Of a stretch of 64,000 bases of DNA, positions 49,225 to 62,800 are shown in pieces. A model generated the notes under the pieces. The model saw only the letters and a program-made list of their open reading frames with translations. It made no database searches and was not told the DNA's origin. This DNA is from Vespula vulgaris (taxonomy: Eukaryota; Arthropoda; Insecta; Hymenoptera; Vespidae), in NCBI RefSeq assembly GCF_905475345.1, contig NC_066610.1, positions 748,886-812,885 on the forward strand. The letters run 5' to 3'. The stretch's first letter is position 1. Each line of letters begins with the position of its first letter. Position numbers and translations under genes: made by a program.

Positions 49225-50980
49225 AAATATATACATATTTATAATATATATTTTTATATGTATACATATACTATATAGAATGTTTCAGATTGGCTGAATC
49301 TTTGGAAAGTGATTTCAATATATTAATTTTACAACAATTATTGGGAAGTACCATTCATCTTTGTCTTCTGGGTTACGATGGTCTCGTTGTAAGTATAATA
49401 TACAAATTTTGTTATTGTTTTTTCTAAAAAATATTTTCTTGACAAAAATTTTATTAAATTATTACTATTTTCAGAGTATGTCAGCAGGACAGGAAGCAAA
49501 GTTAATCACTTTTGGCGTAATTGCAGGTTGCGTTCTAAGCACGCTATTGGCTTATTGTTATATTGGAGAGTGTCTTATTAATGAAGTACGTAAATCATCT
49601 TGTTTGCACGCAATTATGTCATTTAATGCTGGGAATACAATAATATCATTTTACTTTCAAATAAAGATACATATATAAATATTAATCATTTACCTTTAAG
49701 AATTCATTTACGTTCATTTTTATTTGTATATAATTATTTATATTTTTCTATTATTTGTTATATTTTAATTTTATATATACACCCATATACATACACATTT
49801 AATTCTAATATTAAGTTTACTTGATTATTATTATATCGTAATTTATCATTATTTATTATGTATATTCTATTTATGTTACATTAATACATTTATATATTAT
49901 TTCTTTTATTTATTAATTATAATATTATTATAATCAATCTATATTGTTAATATCTTTTTTTTATTCCTTTTTAATATTTTTAATATTTAATATTTTAACT
50001 TATGTTAATATTATATGCACATTATATATATTATATATATGTATCTGTATATATATATATATATATATATATACGTATTTACACACATACACACATATGT
50101 ACATAGTATTTACTATATTTATCTTATTTGTGTATTATTACTTTATTGCATTTATTTATTATCAAGTACATGAATTTTATTTATTTATTAATTTATTTAT
50201 TGTATGTATTACATATATATAGAGTTTTTAATATATTATTATAGTATATTATTTATTATATTTATTTATAATTACTTTCTTATTGCAATCTTTTTATATT
50301 ATTTTTTATAACAATTTTTTATATATACAAATTAATATATGTATTTACTTACGTATGTACTTATACACACATTATATTCATTACATTCATAAAATTTATA
50401 AATTTAATATATCGAGTTAAGTTTGAATGCTCCAAAAAATTCGATCTTACATTTTAGAATTTCTAGAATTCAGTATTTCACAAGTGTTTCTCGAAACATT
50501 CTTTTTCTTTCCTTTTAGTCTTCCTTTTTATAATCCTGTTCGAATTATCATGGTGTTCAGACATTCTTTCCCATCAAAAATGATTCATAATTATGATTAC
50601 AAACTAATAAATGTTTAAAACGAATTTTACAGAGTATGTCTTTAGCTGAATCATTTTATCAATGCGAATGGTACAACATATCACAAGAGGAGATTAAATT
50701 AATGCACATATGCATGATGCGATCGGCGAAACAAATGCAACTCACTGTTGGCAAATTCTTCGCATTGTCATTAACTACATTCACAGATGTGAATAAGAAA
50801 TTAATTTTTTGTCTGGTTTTACCTTACCTTTTTTTTCCTTTTTCCTTGCCATATATATATACATATTTTCATATAATCCTTCTACTCATTATTATTATTC
50901 TTTATTCATACATTCTCGTACATTTTTAGGTTGTGAAGACATCAATGGCATATTTATCCGTACTTCGAACGTTTATATAA
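47122..50980 (+). CDS. Odorant receptor, plus-strand lineage (7tm_6 family)
   Basis: Tuning OR subunit, opposite in strand to the other three and clearly diverged from them. Well-supported exons: 47200-47647, 48553-48838, 49289-49388, 49475-49585, 50633-50788, 50930-50980; 383 codons plus TAA, all in phase with canonical splice sites. Exon lengths equal those of genes A-C. Markers are C-A-G-I-W-P, Y-R-L-P-Y at the start of exon 2, F-G-Y-V-G-T-D-C, C-Y-I-G-E-C and V-V-K-T-S-M-A-Y-L-S-V-L-R-T-F at the end. A possible start exon is 47122-47139 (M-R-E-I-K-D, donor GTAAAA, 60-base intron), which joins in phase, but its context is A-rich and support is weak; 47,200 is the firm left limit. Introns 2 and 4 are expanded by microsatellites. 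Confidence 0.92.
48839..48935 (+). repeat. (AAT)n/(AAC)n microsatellite in OR intron
   Basis: Compound trinucleotide repeat starting at the donor of exon 2 (GTAATAATAATAAT). The donor itself is still a GTAATA match. Antisense I/V-rich frames here are artefacts. Confidence 0.9.
49184..49226. repeat. (TA)n(TG)n microsatellite in OR intron
   Basis: TA-repeat turning into TGTGTG within intron 2 of the plus-strand OR gene. A second (TA)n lies at 50,048-50,073 in intron 4. Confidence 0.9.
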
Positions 50981-51344
50981 AAAAGAAAAAAAACGAAAAA
51001 AATATACTACAAAGAAACAGAAAAGAATTACACATAGATAATTCTAGATGTGAAATTTAAAAAAAAATAAAAAAGAAACAGAGAGGGTATCGAAACGAAA
51101 AAATAAAATTAATTTAATAGAAAATATCAAGTTTCTTCATTTGAAATTTTTGATTTCAAAAGAAAAAGAAGTAATTATTAATCAAAACTTTATAACACTA
51201 TAAAAATTTTATCTTATTTTGTTTTCAATCTCATAATATCGTATACTGTGTGTCCATGCAAACGATTAAAAAAGACCTAAGTATGGCAACGAAAAGAATT
51301 GAAAGAATAAAGAAACAATTTTATCCATTAATTATAGAAGTGAC

Positions 51345-51639
51345 GTTATCTTATCAAACGATGTCAAATGATGTCGAAGAATCATTTTATGTATTCTCTA
51401 CCAAGAACCGTCTAAATCATTTAAGACATCCTTTATTCTGCACTTCAATGGCCGATCCACCAGTAAGATGAAAAATAGTATAAGACAAATAACAATTAGT
51501 TTCTGTATAACCGGAAACGACCATTGTCATATGTAAAAATTCGTGTATACAACCCAATGCATAATTTTTTTCCATCATGACTTCAATAACGGTTTTATTT
51601 TATAAGATAATTTATATTCCAATGAAGAATTCGCGATAA
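51345..51639 (-). pseudogene. Odorant receptor exon 2 relic, unit C left edge
   Basis: Same decayed OR exon 2 as at 27,515-27,797: preserved CAG-type acceptor side, V-I-A-N-S then E-Y-K-L-S-Y-K, the same deletion-type frameshift after L-L-K, and further stops. The donor reads ATAACG where functional genes have GTAACG. Upstream intron 2 similarity seen in unit B is not present here, so the left duplication breakpoint falls close to 51,345. Confidence 0.88.
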
Positions 51640-53870
51640 CTGCGTAGAGAAGAAATTATAATTAACGTTATTAATGTAACTTTTTCTTAATCGTTCTCAT
51701 AAATTATTACTGATTCGCCGAATACAGAAAAGGAGCGAATTTCTTTTTCATGTCATATTTTATACTTCAAATAAATTAATTTTCTATATATTTTATATAG
51801 ATATATTATGTTACATATATACACTTTCTAACATAAAATTAATTTTTTTACACAATATTTTATTATTATTATATTTTTTATCGTTTTTCTCTATCTACTT
51901 TTCTTTTCATTGTCATTATTATCATTACTATTATTATTACGGTTTGCATTACTATAATTGTTCTATTAATATGTAATCATTTAATATCTTCAAAATTTGG
52001 ATTTTTAATATATATCGGGGGTGAGTCGTTAAAAAAGGAAATCGATTCAACAATAATTAATTAACACTTGACGGACCGTGTTTTGCATTAATCATTTTTA
52101 TTTTTCTCTAATATATATAGAATATATCATATCTTCTTTTTTTGGACTCTATATCCACCGAAAGTTTCAACGTAATGTCCTCGTGAATATTTCTCGAGCA
52201 AATAAGGAAAACGCCAACATGCACTATTACTACGGAATAGAAAAAAAAATAGAAGGGTAAACGAGCTGTTAAATGGTTGAATTCAACCCTCTCACGAGTC
52301 TTCTTGTTGTTAATTCTTCTCCAACCGGTCATTATGAAGCGTATAAAAAGTTTGGTGAAAGATCGATGCTATTAATATGGAATTGCTGAAGATCGTTGGG
52401 ATTGTCGCTGAAAATAATAAAAATTGTTGCTAAATTTCGATTATACGTAGGAAATTATACAAAAATATTTTTATATGACAAAAATTATTACTTACATGTG
52501 AAGAGCACTTACTGAAGTGGATATATACAAAATGGAATTATATTTCATAGCAAAGAACATGACTCTAACATGTTAATCGAATTTTTCATCTTTCTGAGTA
52601 AAGATTTCTTCAAGTAACTTTTTCAGATAACATACAAGAAATCAAAAGTTTCTCCATCACGAAAATTTTATAATTATTGAAGATCCTAATATTAAAATTT
52701 TTTTTAATAAGTCGATAAAAAAATTATAAAATCTGAGATAATTCGATTATTAATTACTCGATTAAATATTATTGATGGCAATAAACTGAATACTTACAGT
52801 TTTTATTTCTTACGTTACGACAAATATATACGTAATCAGATGCAAGGTGAATAATCCCATACAAACATTTATATATACTCTCAAATGTCCATAATTTGCT
52901 AATAAATAACATATATCTAATATATATAAACGATATATATATATCATATAGTTTTTATACTAATGTATAAAATAATATTCAATAATACATATTGAGCATT
53001 TGTTCATACGAACTTTTTTCTTGTTTCAGCGTATTGAATATATCCCCGAGGTTATGCCTACATTTTCGAAAACACCCTGTATAATCACTTCATAAGAGAC
53101 AAGTATTTAAACCGTGAAGCAATTAATTCGATTGATTTGTCGGATTTTAGATATCCTCACACGAATTACGTTGTCAATTTGGTACAAAGTATACCTCGGT
53201 GATAGTAATCGATTACCGACTCTACTGTCGACTGGACTTCACTATCCATGTAAATTACATTTAAATTTAAACCATTAAACATGTACGTATGTATTTCACA
53301 AATTTTATTATAGCAAATTTTCCTTATTAAATAAACCGAACGAATATGTTTTACAAAGACTACACTTTGCGTATTTTATTAAAAGTTTCATAGTGCAATA
53401 TGATTGGAATTGAATTGGAATCGGATTTTATAATTGTTTATCGAATTATATAAAAAAAATTGTAATATTAGGATCTATAATAATTGTAAAATTTAGTTGA
53501 TTGTGAATCTTTTGACTCTTTGAATGTTATTTGAGAAAGCTATTTGAAGAATTCTTTCTCAATAAAGTTTTTCATGAAATATATCTTCTGTATGAAAAGT
53601 TGCAGAAGATGATGGATTTAAAACTGTGAATATATTTTTAATAAAGTTATTTGTGACACCACGAAAAACGTGTTACGTGTTTCTTTTTCTTTTTACTTAA
53701 AAAACGAAAGTTCTTTTTTACCAAATTTGGGATAACGTTAACTTTATATTTATGAATCTAAATAATGTAATCGCATGCATTTATTACAAACTATCTACTA
53801 AAACTTTGTACAATAATATCAGCTATTTTTCAATAATTATTCATCACGATTAATTATTAAACAGTTTCGT
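51640..53870. other. 3' flank of OR gene C
   Basis: Matches 27,798-29,877 of unit B closely and includes the conserved short open stretch at 53,098-53,204. Relative to B it carries an extra ~190-base segment near 52,570-52,740. Part of this (TTGAAGATCCTAATATT region) resembles the complement of 53,450-53,600, so it looks like a local inverted duplication. No gene seen. Confidence 0.5.
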
Positions 53871-56379
53871 TTACAGAGCCGTCCGTAAAAATGATAAGTA
53901 CGCCATTGATTTATTCACTATCTGTAAAATTTACAAAAAATAACAGATTTTAATGTTTTCGAACATCGAAACGTTTAATCTATCTAAAATATTCCAAATT
54001 AAAATTGTAATTAATAGAATATATGTATCAGAGAAATATTTTATTTCTTTAGAAAGGTAAAAAAACAAATAATATAAATGGCTGATGGAAGAAACTATTA
54101 ACAGAAACATTTCACGATGATAAATGACGAAAATTTAATAAATAAAAACGATTAATTACAAACAAATAAAAAGAAGAATTTCTTAAAAAAAAAAAGGAAT
54201 ATTCGTGCAACGCAAATGATATCTTAAAAAGAAATTCATGCGAGTGAACGAAGATAAAATCTATTGAGAAAAAAAAAGATTAACGAGATGTCGATTAAAA
54301 GAAAATAGCTTAAAAATGAAGGAAATAGAAATCTTTCGAAATGCGAATAATACATCAAAAAGAAAAAAACTAAAAAAAGGAAGAAGAAATATTAATAATA
54401 ACGACTCACGTCGGTAAAAGTGTGCACGGATAGAATGCTAAACTTCGCGCAAGTCAATTTCAATGGCTTCCTAGCGCGCATCATGCAAATGCTAATCGAT
54501 TTAATATCAATCTTGGACAGCTCATACCAATCGCAAAAATAGAGCTCCTCGCACAAGCTCGTGCTCTGAATTAAAGGAAAAAATAATAATAATAATAAAA
54601 AGAAACAAAATCGTAATAATATAGAATTAAATCAAATTACAGATTGAATTGCAATTAAATAAGAATTCGATTAATTACTTCCTCGATGATACATTCTCCC
54701 ACGTAGCAATAAGCAAACAATGTGCTCAATAAGAGACACTCATACATAATAAATGTTAATATACCTCCTCTTTCGACGACAGCTAAACTCTAAATAAGTA
54801 GGAATTATTTATTAGAAATGAATATACTTCGATTCCAGTGACGTATACATACAGAGAGCATTTGATAACTCGATATACAAAGTTGTATCGTTGTTCCAAA
54901 TAAATGTTGACCGATAATGATGCTAAAACTATCCTCTAACATGTCAGCTAATCTGAAACAGATACGAAGAAGATAAATTAATCTTTATAAAGATATCGTT
55001 CTCATAATTAAAGGAAAAGAATTTGTTCCACTATGAAGTATCATTAATGCGTGTGAATATTAAAAATTTTGAGACGCCTGTCATTTCTCTTTTTGCTAAG
55101 GAATGACTTTAAGGATTAAAACAACTTCTTCGAATTTTTTTGCGAAAAAATCATGCGTTAACAATTTATTGTTGTCGAGAAACATATGCAAACAAAAATT
55201 TATTTAATTTTATATCTACGATAATGTGTCTAGACTAATTGTAGAACTAATTGTAGAATAAAAACGATCATCTCAAATTTTTCTTTTCGAGATAAAATTC
55301 TAAAAAAGAATATACTGATATAAAAAAAGAATATTTTTATACACATAGAAAATTATAATAAATATATATTAATTGAAACAAAACTATACTTATTCCCTTT
55401 TGAATATCAGAACAAACATGGTTGAAGAAATATGGTTGAAAATGTTCTTGGACGTTTAGTTTCGCATAATTCTACAACAAATGATCTTTGAAATTTTCCT
55501 TCGAATAAAATCACTTACAATCTCGTTAATAAAAACCTATATTATTAAAAGGAATTCTATTAGAGTACAAAGTTACATAATTTTTTTGTAACGAAATTGT
55601 AAGAATCCTTTAACAAAAGAAAAATAATTAGAAAACATTCATATCTTGAAAATAAACCCAGAAAAACAGCGTTTGATAATTTATAGTGTTCTGCGCATTT
55701 ATATAGTTTGAAATAAAAAAAAAGAAACAGAAATACTTCATTTAGTAAACGTTTCTTTATGAATTACAAGCTTTAATTAAAGAAATAACGTTACCTTATC
55801 AACCGATAATGTCCAAAAATTATTTTTCGAATTTCTTTCCGACGACTATCGGCATTATTTAAATCATTCTTAACTTTGCACTTTAATATGGCCAATTGAC
55901 CGACAAGATGAAATCCACTACAAGCCCAGAAACAATCAGTTCCGCAGTAACCGGAAAGAATCATTATTATTCGTAAAAATTGGTATATACAACCAAACGC
56001 ATAACTTTTTGCATCGTACGGCTTCAGTAACGGCTTTATTTTATAAGGTAATTTATATTCCGATGTAGAATTTGTCATAACTGCGTTGGAATATAATAGG
56101 GTTTTAATAAAACTATTCGTCAATTATTTACGCCCGTATTTTTATCGTTCGAACGTAGACAAAAAAAAGAAGAAAGAAAAATGTACATATGTATTTTTTT
56201 TTATTCAAAAATCAAAAAATAAAATCGCAATCTCTTTAACGATATAAGACTAAAAAAAAGTATGAAAAAGTAGTAAGAAAAGTTTTGTATTCACATGTCG
56301 GAGATAAGTTAATTGGACTTGAATCTAATTTTATTATTAAAAAAAATTTAATGACTCATGGTTATTCCAGTTATGTGTA

Positions 56380-56432
<53 letters not shown>

Positions 56433-56467
56433 TATATATATCGTATTGTATATATTACATATATATA

Positions 56468-56508
<41 letters not shown>

Positions 56509-57156
56509 CATACATACACACACATATATGTATACATATATTCAATTTAATATATAATATAATATAACAATTTTTTTTCCCCTTTTGATTTCCTTTTTTT
56601 TTTTTTAATTTTTTATCATTTGAACAACGACAAATGAATACGTTTAATTAATTAATTATAATTTCGAAACCATCGAAATAGCAATATTAGAATTATCGAG
56701 ATTATTACCCATTAATATATTCGGTACGACAGCTTTAATATAATAGAAAACAATTAAGAACATCGCCCAAGGAAACAAAATGATGACGAATCTATAAGAA
56801 AGTTTGTTATATTTAACAAAAATCAATCTTTCTTCGTTATTTTTATAATTATCAGGTATGTAATCCGTTTTCGTTTCGATCAAAAATCGTGATAACGAAC
56901 GATACTTTATTCGAAACATTAAGATTTTTGTCATCGTTATTACTACCGCCATGTTCTCCATTATGTTCGCCATAACGTAACGAAAATTTTTAATGTATGT
57001 TATCAGATCTAATAATGCCAATATATTGAAAAGACAGCCATAGATTATAAACGATACGAATAAACTGTCGCGAATTTCCAACGGCCAAGTTCCTGACACA
57101 CGAAGCAATCGTTTGCTGATTGTCATCGCTTTTACTGTATTAGAGAAATCTGTCAC
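53871..57156 (-). CDS. Odorant receptor C (7tm_6 family), 6 visible exons, mosaic of A and B
   Basis: Tuning OR subunit. Exons on the minus strand: 56709-57156, 55795-56080, 54853-54952, 54679-54789, 54410-54565, 53871-53921; 383 codons plus TAA, intact, with canonical splice sites throughout. The first visible exon starts at a TTTTCAG acceptor with GTG, so the start codon lies on an unplaced upstream exon. By hand alignment the first 149 residues differ from A at about 37 positions and from B at about 51. Residues 150-194 differ from A at 8 and from B at 15. Residues 195-245 differ from B at 4 but from A at 25, and exons 3-6 differ from B at about 7. The gene is therefore A-like on the 5' side and B-like on the 3' side of a switch near 55,945. 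Confidence 0.93.
56382..56530. repeat. (TA)n microsatellite in intron 1 of OR gene C
   Basis: About 150 bases of TA-rich repeat with CATA/CACA ends, within the intron between the first two visible exons. A shorter TA tract occupies the same intron in gene B (32,200-32,225). Confidence 0.95.
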
Positions 57157-58371
57157 CTGAAAAGAAAAAAAAAGAATAATAAAATATAATAAAAAATGAT
57201 ACTGGATGAAGTACTCGGATATGATGCAAAACAAAGGAAAGAAAAAAAGAAGTTACGAATAAAGCTCTCTTACGGTTAGTTCTAAATTAGATTAAATTAT
57301 ATTACGTAAAATTAAGTAGACAACATTTTTTTAAAAGTTCTTCATTTTTTAAACTGTTCAATCTCTTTGAAATGTAAAACAAAATATCTTCATAATATAT
57401 ATGTGTTCTCTAAAATTTGAATGGAAATTATTCTGCGATTTCGTTAATTTTAACGATTGAAATATGCATCGCCATTTTAAAAATGTATGTTCAATAATCA
57501 ATTTGAAATTGTCTTCAGCAATATCGGCAATGGTACTGATAACAACTATAAATCTTACACAAATGTATATGACAAAAATATCAAATTTTTGATCCCAAAG
57601 AAATAAAGATCGCAATGAAATAAATAAATAACATATGTATTATTACCAAGTACAAGACCAGTTTCTATATCATTAAATGTAAATATTTATATATTACATT
57701 TACGAATACAAAATCATTAAGAACAATATATAGATAAAGTTCGTTTTGAAAGAAAAAAGATATTCGATAAATAATATCGTCTTTATTTAAATCGTATATT
57801 TTTGCATAATTAAAAATAACTATTTTATAAAATATATAATATATGTAAGTACTTAACATATCTTCCTTTTGTATTCAATAAATAATCTATAATAAAGGAA
57901 CTTATTTCCTAAATATTTAATAATTAGTAATAAATACTGGTAATAATTATTATTACACTTAAATAATTATTAATAAATACTAATAACAATTATTACTATA
58001 TCTATCCTTTACTAACTAATTTACCATCAGTCGATATCAAACAATTATCTATCTTTTTACAATAGGTTAAGTATTGTCTTCGTAGCTCCCGTAAATAAGG
58101 TAGAAACCTATATGGCCCGTAATATCACTTGATGGTAAGGTAGAAAACCGTAAATTTATTTCGGATGGTAAGAAATCACATCGGAAATTAATAAATACAA
58201 ATCTTAACAAAATTATTAAATATAAAAATGTGTATACCTATTTTTTTTTTTATATCATACATTCCATTATACTTAACACATTTATCTGCTTATTAATGCA
58301 ATTAACTTCGTATAAATGATAAATGTTCCGTATTAAATCAATTTTTATATTTTCAGAAATACTGCGTATGC

Positions 58372-58462
58372 AAGCTGACAATCATACCACGTTGATAAGC
58401 GTTAATTCTCGTGTGATCAGTAAAGTTTAAGTAACATTGAGCATGGTTAGTATTTGAATGAA
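58372..58462 (+). pseudogene. 5S rRNA-derived sequence, unit C (5' part)
   Basis: Keeps the 5' end of 5S rRNA (GCTGACAATCATACCACGTTGA, then TTAATTCTCGTGTGATCAG), box A-like AGTTTAAGTAACATTGAGCA and GGTTAGTATTTGAATG. The 3' third, with box C and the T-run, is gone. Together the three units cover the whole 5S length, which shows that the ancestor carried a full 5S-like copy. Not functional. Confidence 0.75.
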
Positions 58463-59167
58463 TGTTGTCATCTACTATATACGATGTCATCTACTAAAGA
58501 ACTGAGTTAGAAAAAGGTTATATAGTGCTATATAATACAAAGAAGGTAACGTTAATTTCTTATTATTTAAATAGTATCTGTAATTTTTATTTTGTTTTTA
58601 TTTTACTCTTTTATTTTTGTAATTTAATTGATGATCGGGCAGTGATATTCTTTCTGTATATAATTGGAATGCAGTTTTTCGTGTTTTAACTTGGTTATGT
58701 TTTGATTCTTATTATTTATTATATCTGACAATGACAGAAGTTATTATGATAGGAATGATTAAGAAAATAAAAAAATAAAGTAAATCGTTACTATAGAACT
58801 TATTCTGTTATTTCAGAAGTTGCCAGCAAGGTTAGGATTGAAAGTTCATTCGATACATTGGTAGTATAAACTACTACACCTTTATGTTTTTGAAAAACAA
58901 GGTTAGTGAGATCGGATGAAATTTATTCAAATAAGATAGTAAGTAATAAAAATATTGATAGAATTATCTCTATGTATTGATTTCAGTATTCTTAATTTGC
59001 TATTCAATGATTTTATAATATGCAATTTGAAATGTAAAGAGAATAAATATCACAGAAAACATTGCTAGAAGAAATGCGTTAGGTTTTGAAGTTCCACAGT
59101 TTCTTATTGAAATTGTAAAAGCCACGAACAATGTTTTATATGGGATAACTACAAAGATAGTAAAAAG

Positions 59168-59819
59168 AATGGAAACAAGACTTCGAAGAAGGAAGGAGGA
59201 GCTGTCTGAAACACTGTTTTCTGACGGTAAGACTATTAAACATATAAAAATATTGTCTCCTAGACAATATTATCAATCGACTATTAGAATGTTCTGTTCA
59301 AGTTATAAGATACAATGATTATAACCTAGATATTATAAAAAAATCTATCTGTACAATTTTCTTCCATATAGTATCAACGGATGACAAGCTGCTTCAAAAT
59401 TTTTCTTCGAGCAACTGGTGTAAATATAAAATAGTTAGAGCAAAGCTTTATCTACAAGACTTCTTTACCTGAGCTTGTTACGTTGATTGTAAGGCTACTT
59501 TATAGAAATTTCAATGTATTGAAGGCTACTTATAGTAAATTCAAATATATTGAAAAGATGTCTCGCAGAGAAAACACAATGTAAATGAATTATTCAATAA
59601 CACTGTGTGAATAAGTGTATCAAAAAATGTATTTATGGAGTCCTATATATTGAAACTTGATGTATATGATGTCATTATATTTACTGATGGTAATACAGGC
59701 AGGTTGAAAAAGCTAAGAGGTAAAATAACCATACTGAAAGAACTGGACAAGCAGAAAGTTAATAAAGTACAGCTACAAGCCGAAATATTGTCTAAAATGA
59801 TAAGATTTTTGGAAAGATG
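59168..59819 (+). pseudogene. Mutator-like transposase relic, unit C
   Basis: Third relic, close to that of unit B. It keeps a frame-shifted version of the first segment, and the 61-codon terminal frame (59,635-59,819, L-D-V-Y-D-V-I-I-F-T-D-G-N-T-G-R-L) differs from B at about ten residues. It has extra insertions, including a repeated TTATAGAAATTTC/TTATAGTAAATTC segment near 59,505-59,545. Inactive. Confidence 0.6.
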
Positions 59820-62800
59820 AAAGAGAATTTATTTGGATAATACAGAAGAAGATAGACATTACAGTGATGAATGGTTTTAACTTGTTTTTACTAAAACGTA
59901 AGTTTTTATTTAAATTACTTTTTATTCACAATTTCTCAAAAACTTTATTTTTTTAAACAATTGATCCTGCTTTCTCTGGATATGTATTTAAGTATGTACA
60001 CGAGTTAGTGAAGATTAACATCTATTTTAATGCATATTTTCCAGTTATTTTCTACACTGAGAAAGAAGGAATCGAAATTTCAATACGACATAGTTATAGT
60101 CAAAAGAAATTGTATTTTAGTAAATCTGGATTTCTCGATGACCGATAGGACAATATTTATATATAATATTTCCATTGTTTTTCATGTTGCGGTGATTGTG
60201 AGATTCAATGAGAAAATAAAATCGACTACAACTATTAACATTCGAAGTCTGCAATAAATCTGTCCAAGGAAATGCTGAAATTAAAGGAAATTCGAACTTT
60301 GTCTTTTACATACGTATTTATATATATGTGCATTTTAATATTTTTTTTTAAACGAAATTTCTATAGTAAGAGTAAGTCAGCGACGAGATGAAATGAAAAT
60401 GAAATGAAAAAAAGAAAATGAATACGAAAAAGAAAGATATATAAGTTGGAACGTTGTACGAGTTTACGATGTGCCAGACTCTTCGAAGGATAGAGAAGGA
60501 AGATGATACTGTACAAGAACGTTTCTGCCATTAAAATATACCGTCGTGCGTTATTAACTGCTGATCTAGTTCGAAATAATTTTGTTTTTAACAAAAAAAA
60601 ATCTTTTCCGTTTGATTTGCGAAGAAAAACAAGAAAACCATGCCAACGTGGAGAGGATATGTCACCAGCACACGCTCAAAATACTAAATGGAAATAAGTT
60701 CGAAACAAAGTATTATCATTTATGAGGGATGAAATCGACCAGAAATACGTCTTCGACTAAGTTGATTGAAACGATTCATTGGAAGATTACAAGCCTCGAG
60801 AAAGAAAAAGATAACAAAGCAATAATTACGTAATTCCAACAGATTGTATAATTAAAGTAATTAAACGATCATGATTACATAGATTTTTAATAATCTTCCG
60901 AAAAAAAAAAAAATAAAAATAGATGTTCCAGTTTAAAATTTATAGATTGCCAATTGATTTTTTTGATTTATAGATTGATGATGAAAAGTTATAGATTAAG
61001 ATTCGACAATGTGGGTAAAACGTATTAAAAATAATGGATGGATAAAATGATGCAACAAACGATTCATAGTTCGTGTGTTAGAACAGAGGAGATTCGATAA
61101 TATTGTCAACAAGTAAAAAATACGAAGCTTCTAGCGATATCCTTTGTCTGTTGTAAGTCAATTTCAAAATTTTAATTTAATAATGCTCCGGTTTATTTAT
61201 GCAGTTTCAAATTATTCGAACGGAAGCATCAAATACACAAAAAATAAAATTAACAAGACATGTGTTCCAAATGAGAAAGAGGAAACGTTACGATAACGAA
61301 TGAAACGTTGATTCTTACGAGAAATTCTCAATTTCAAATGCATACTCTTACATCGCAAAGATTCGTTTGCTTGTGGGAAAAATTCTCGAATCAAAATTCA
61401 AAACGATATTCGAAATGCTTACGATCATTGAACAGGTATTAAAAAAAAAATGTCTATCCATTATAATAGATGAAAATGAAATTTTATTCGATATAATAAT
61501 TAATATTATCCTTTTCGAAATATTTTTGTGGCTGTCAATATTATTTCATCTTGGACTGAACAATCGTTCGTCATGGTCCAAAACAGAAAGTAAATTGCGT
61601 AGATCACGCTTTTTTAACACTATTATGCTGTTTTAACACTATTATGCTTATCTAACAGCATATTATGCTGTTTAGAAAAATGTTTTAAACAAAACGAGAC
61701 CATCGATTTTTATGTCTACTTGCAAGTGACAACTGAGGATCATTTGGACCCAAAAGGAAGAAGAGGGAGAGCGAATTCAAAGATCTATGGATCAATATAT
61801 TTAAAAAATTTATCAAAAGCGTCGTTGTCACATAAACGAAGTCTGGAAAATTCTTGATGTAGTTTTAATAAGATTTTGTTATCTTTTTAAATGACATTTT
61901 AAAGTCAGAAAAGAATTTTACTTTTATCCGATTGATTCTTGAAAGAGAATATACTTAGCTGGTTTTATGCACTAGAATATTTTAATAGTATAAGTGTATA
62001 CTATTATGTATTATCAAACTCAAAATAAACCTTTCTCGGGCTCAATCGCATACAAAGAAGGTTTTTTGTAAGTAGATGTCCAGTTTCGTTGAATTTGTTT
62101 AGAATTGTTCATATTTGCGTGTAAATTTCACATGAAACGTGAAATTTTATTACTGATGAAGTTATTATAAAAAATTGCGGTTATCAAATTTTGTTCAAAT
62201 TTTACTCTTAAAAAGTTTACTCCCAAAAGTCTTTTCTTTAGCTACTATTTATAGACACATAATGAACTATAAACATTAAATACAATTTATTATAGTTTAT
62301 TATTCGAATGATAAGTTTATCATTGTAAATTTAAAAATTAAAAATTGCAAATTTATTATCACACATTTATAAATAATTAATATATTATTAATATATAATT
62401 TATTTTTTAAAATATTAAATTTAGTAGCACACATTTCAATATATTAGTACACGAGTTATATATTATATTCAAAATCGAATAAAATAATAATAATAATAAT
62501 AATTTGAGTTGAATCATTGTACATTCGAAATTTTCAAAATGGCATCCATTCAATCGTTAAAAATTATTTTTAAATTAAATTATTTTTAAGACTAATCGAA
62601 TCGAATCGAATCGAATTGAAATAGAATAGTTTATGGATAATATGAAAATGTTTTTGAATGTTAAAAATTGTTAATAAAAAGAAAGATTATTGTATTTTCT
62701 ATAAAATGACGTTCGGTTTATGGAAACATCAATTATTCGTTTAAAAAAATTAATTAAATTGTCCTATTGATTCCATTAAAATTCTTGTTGAACAGTTTTG

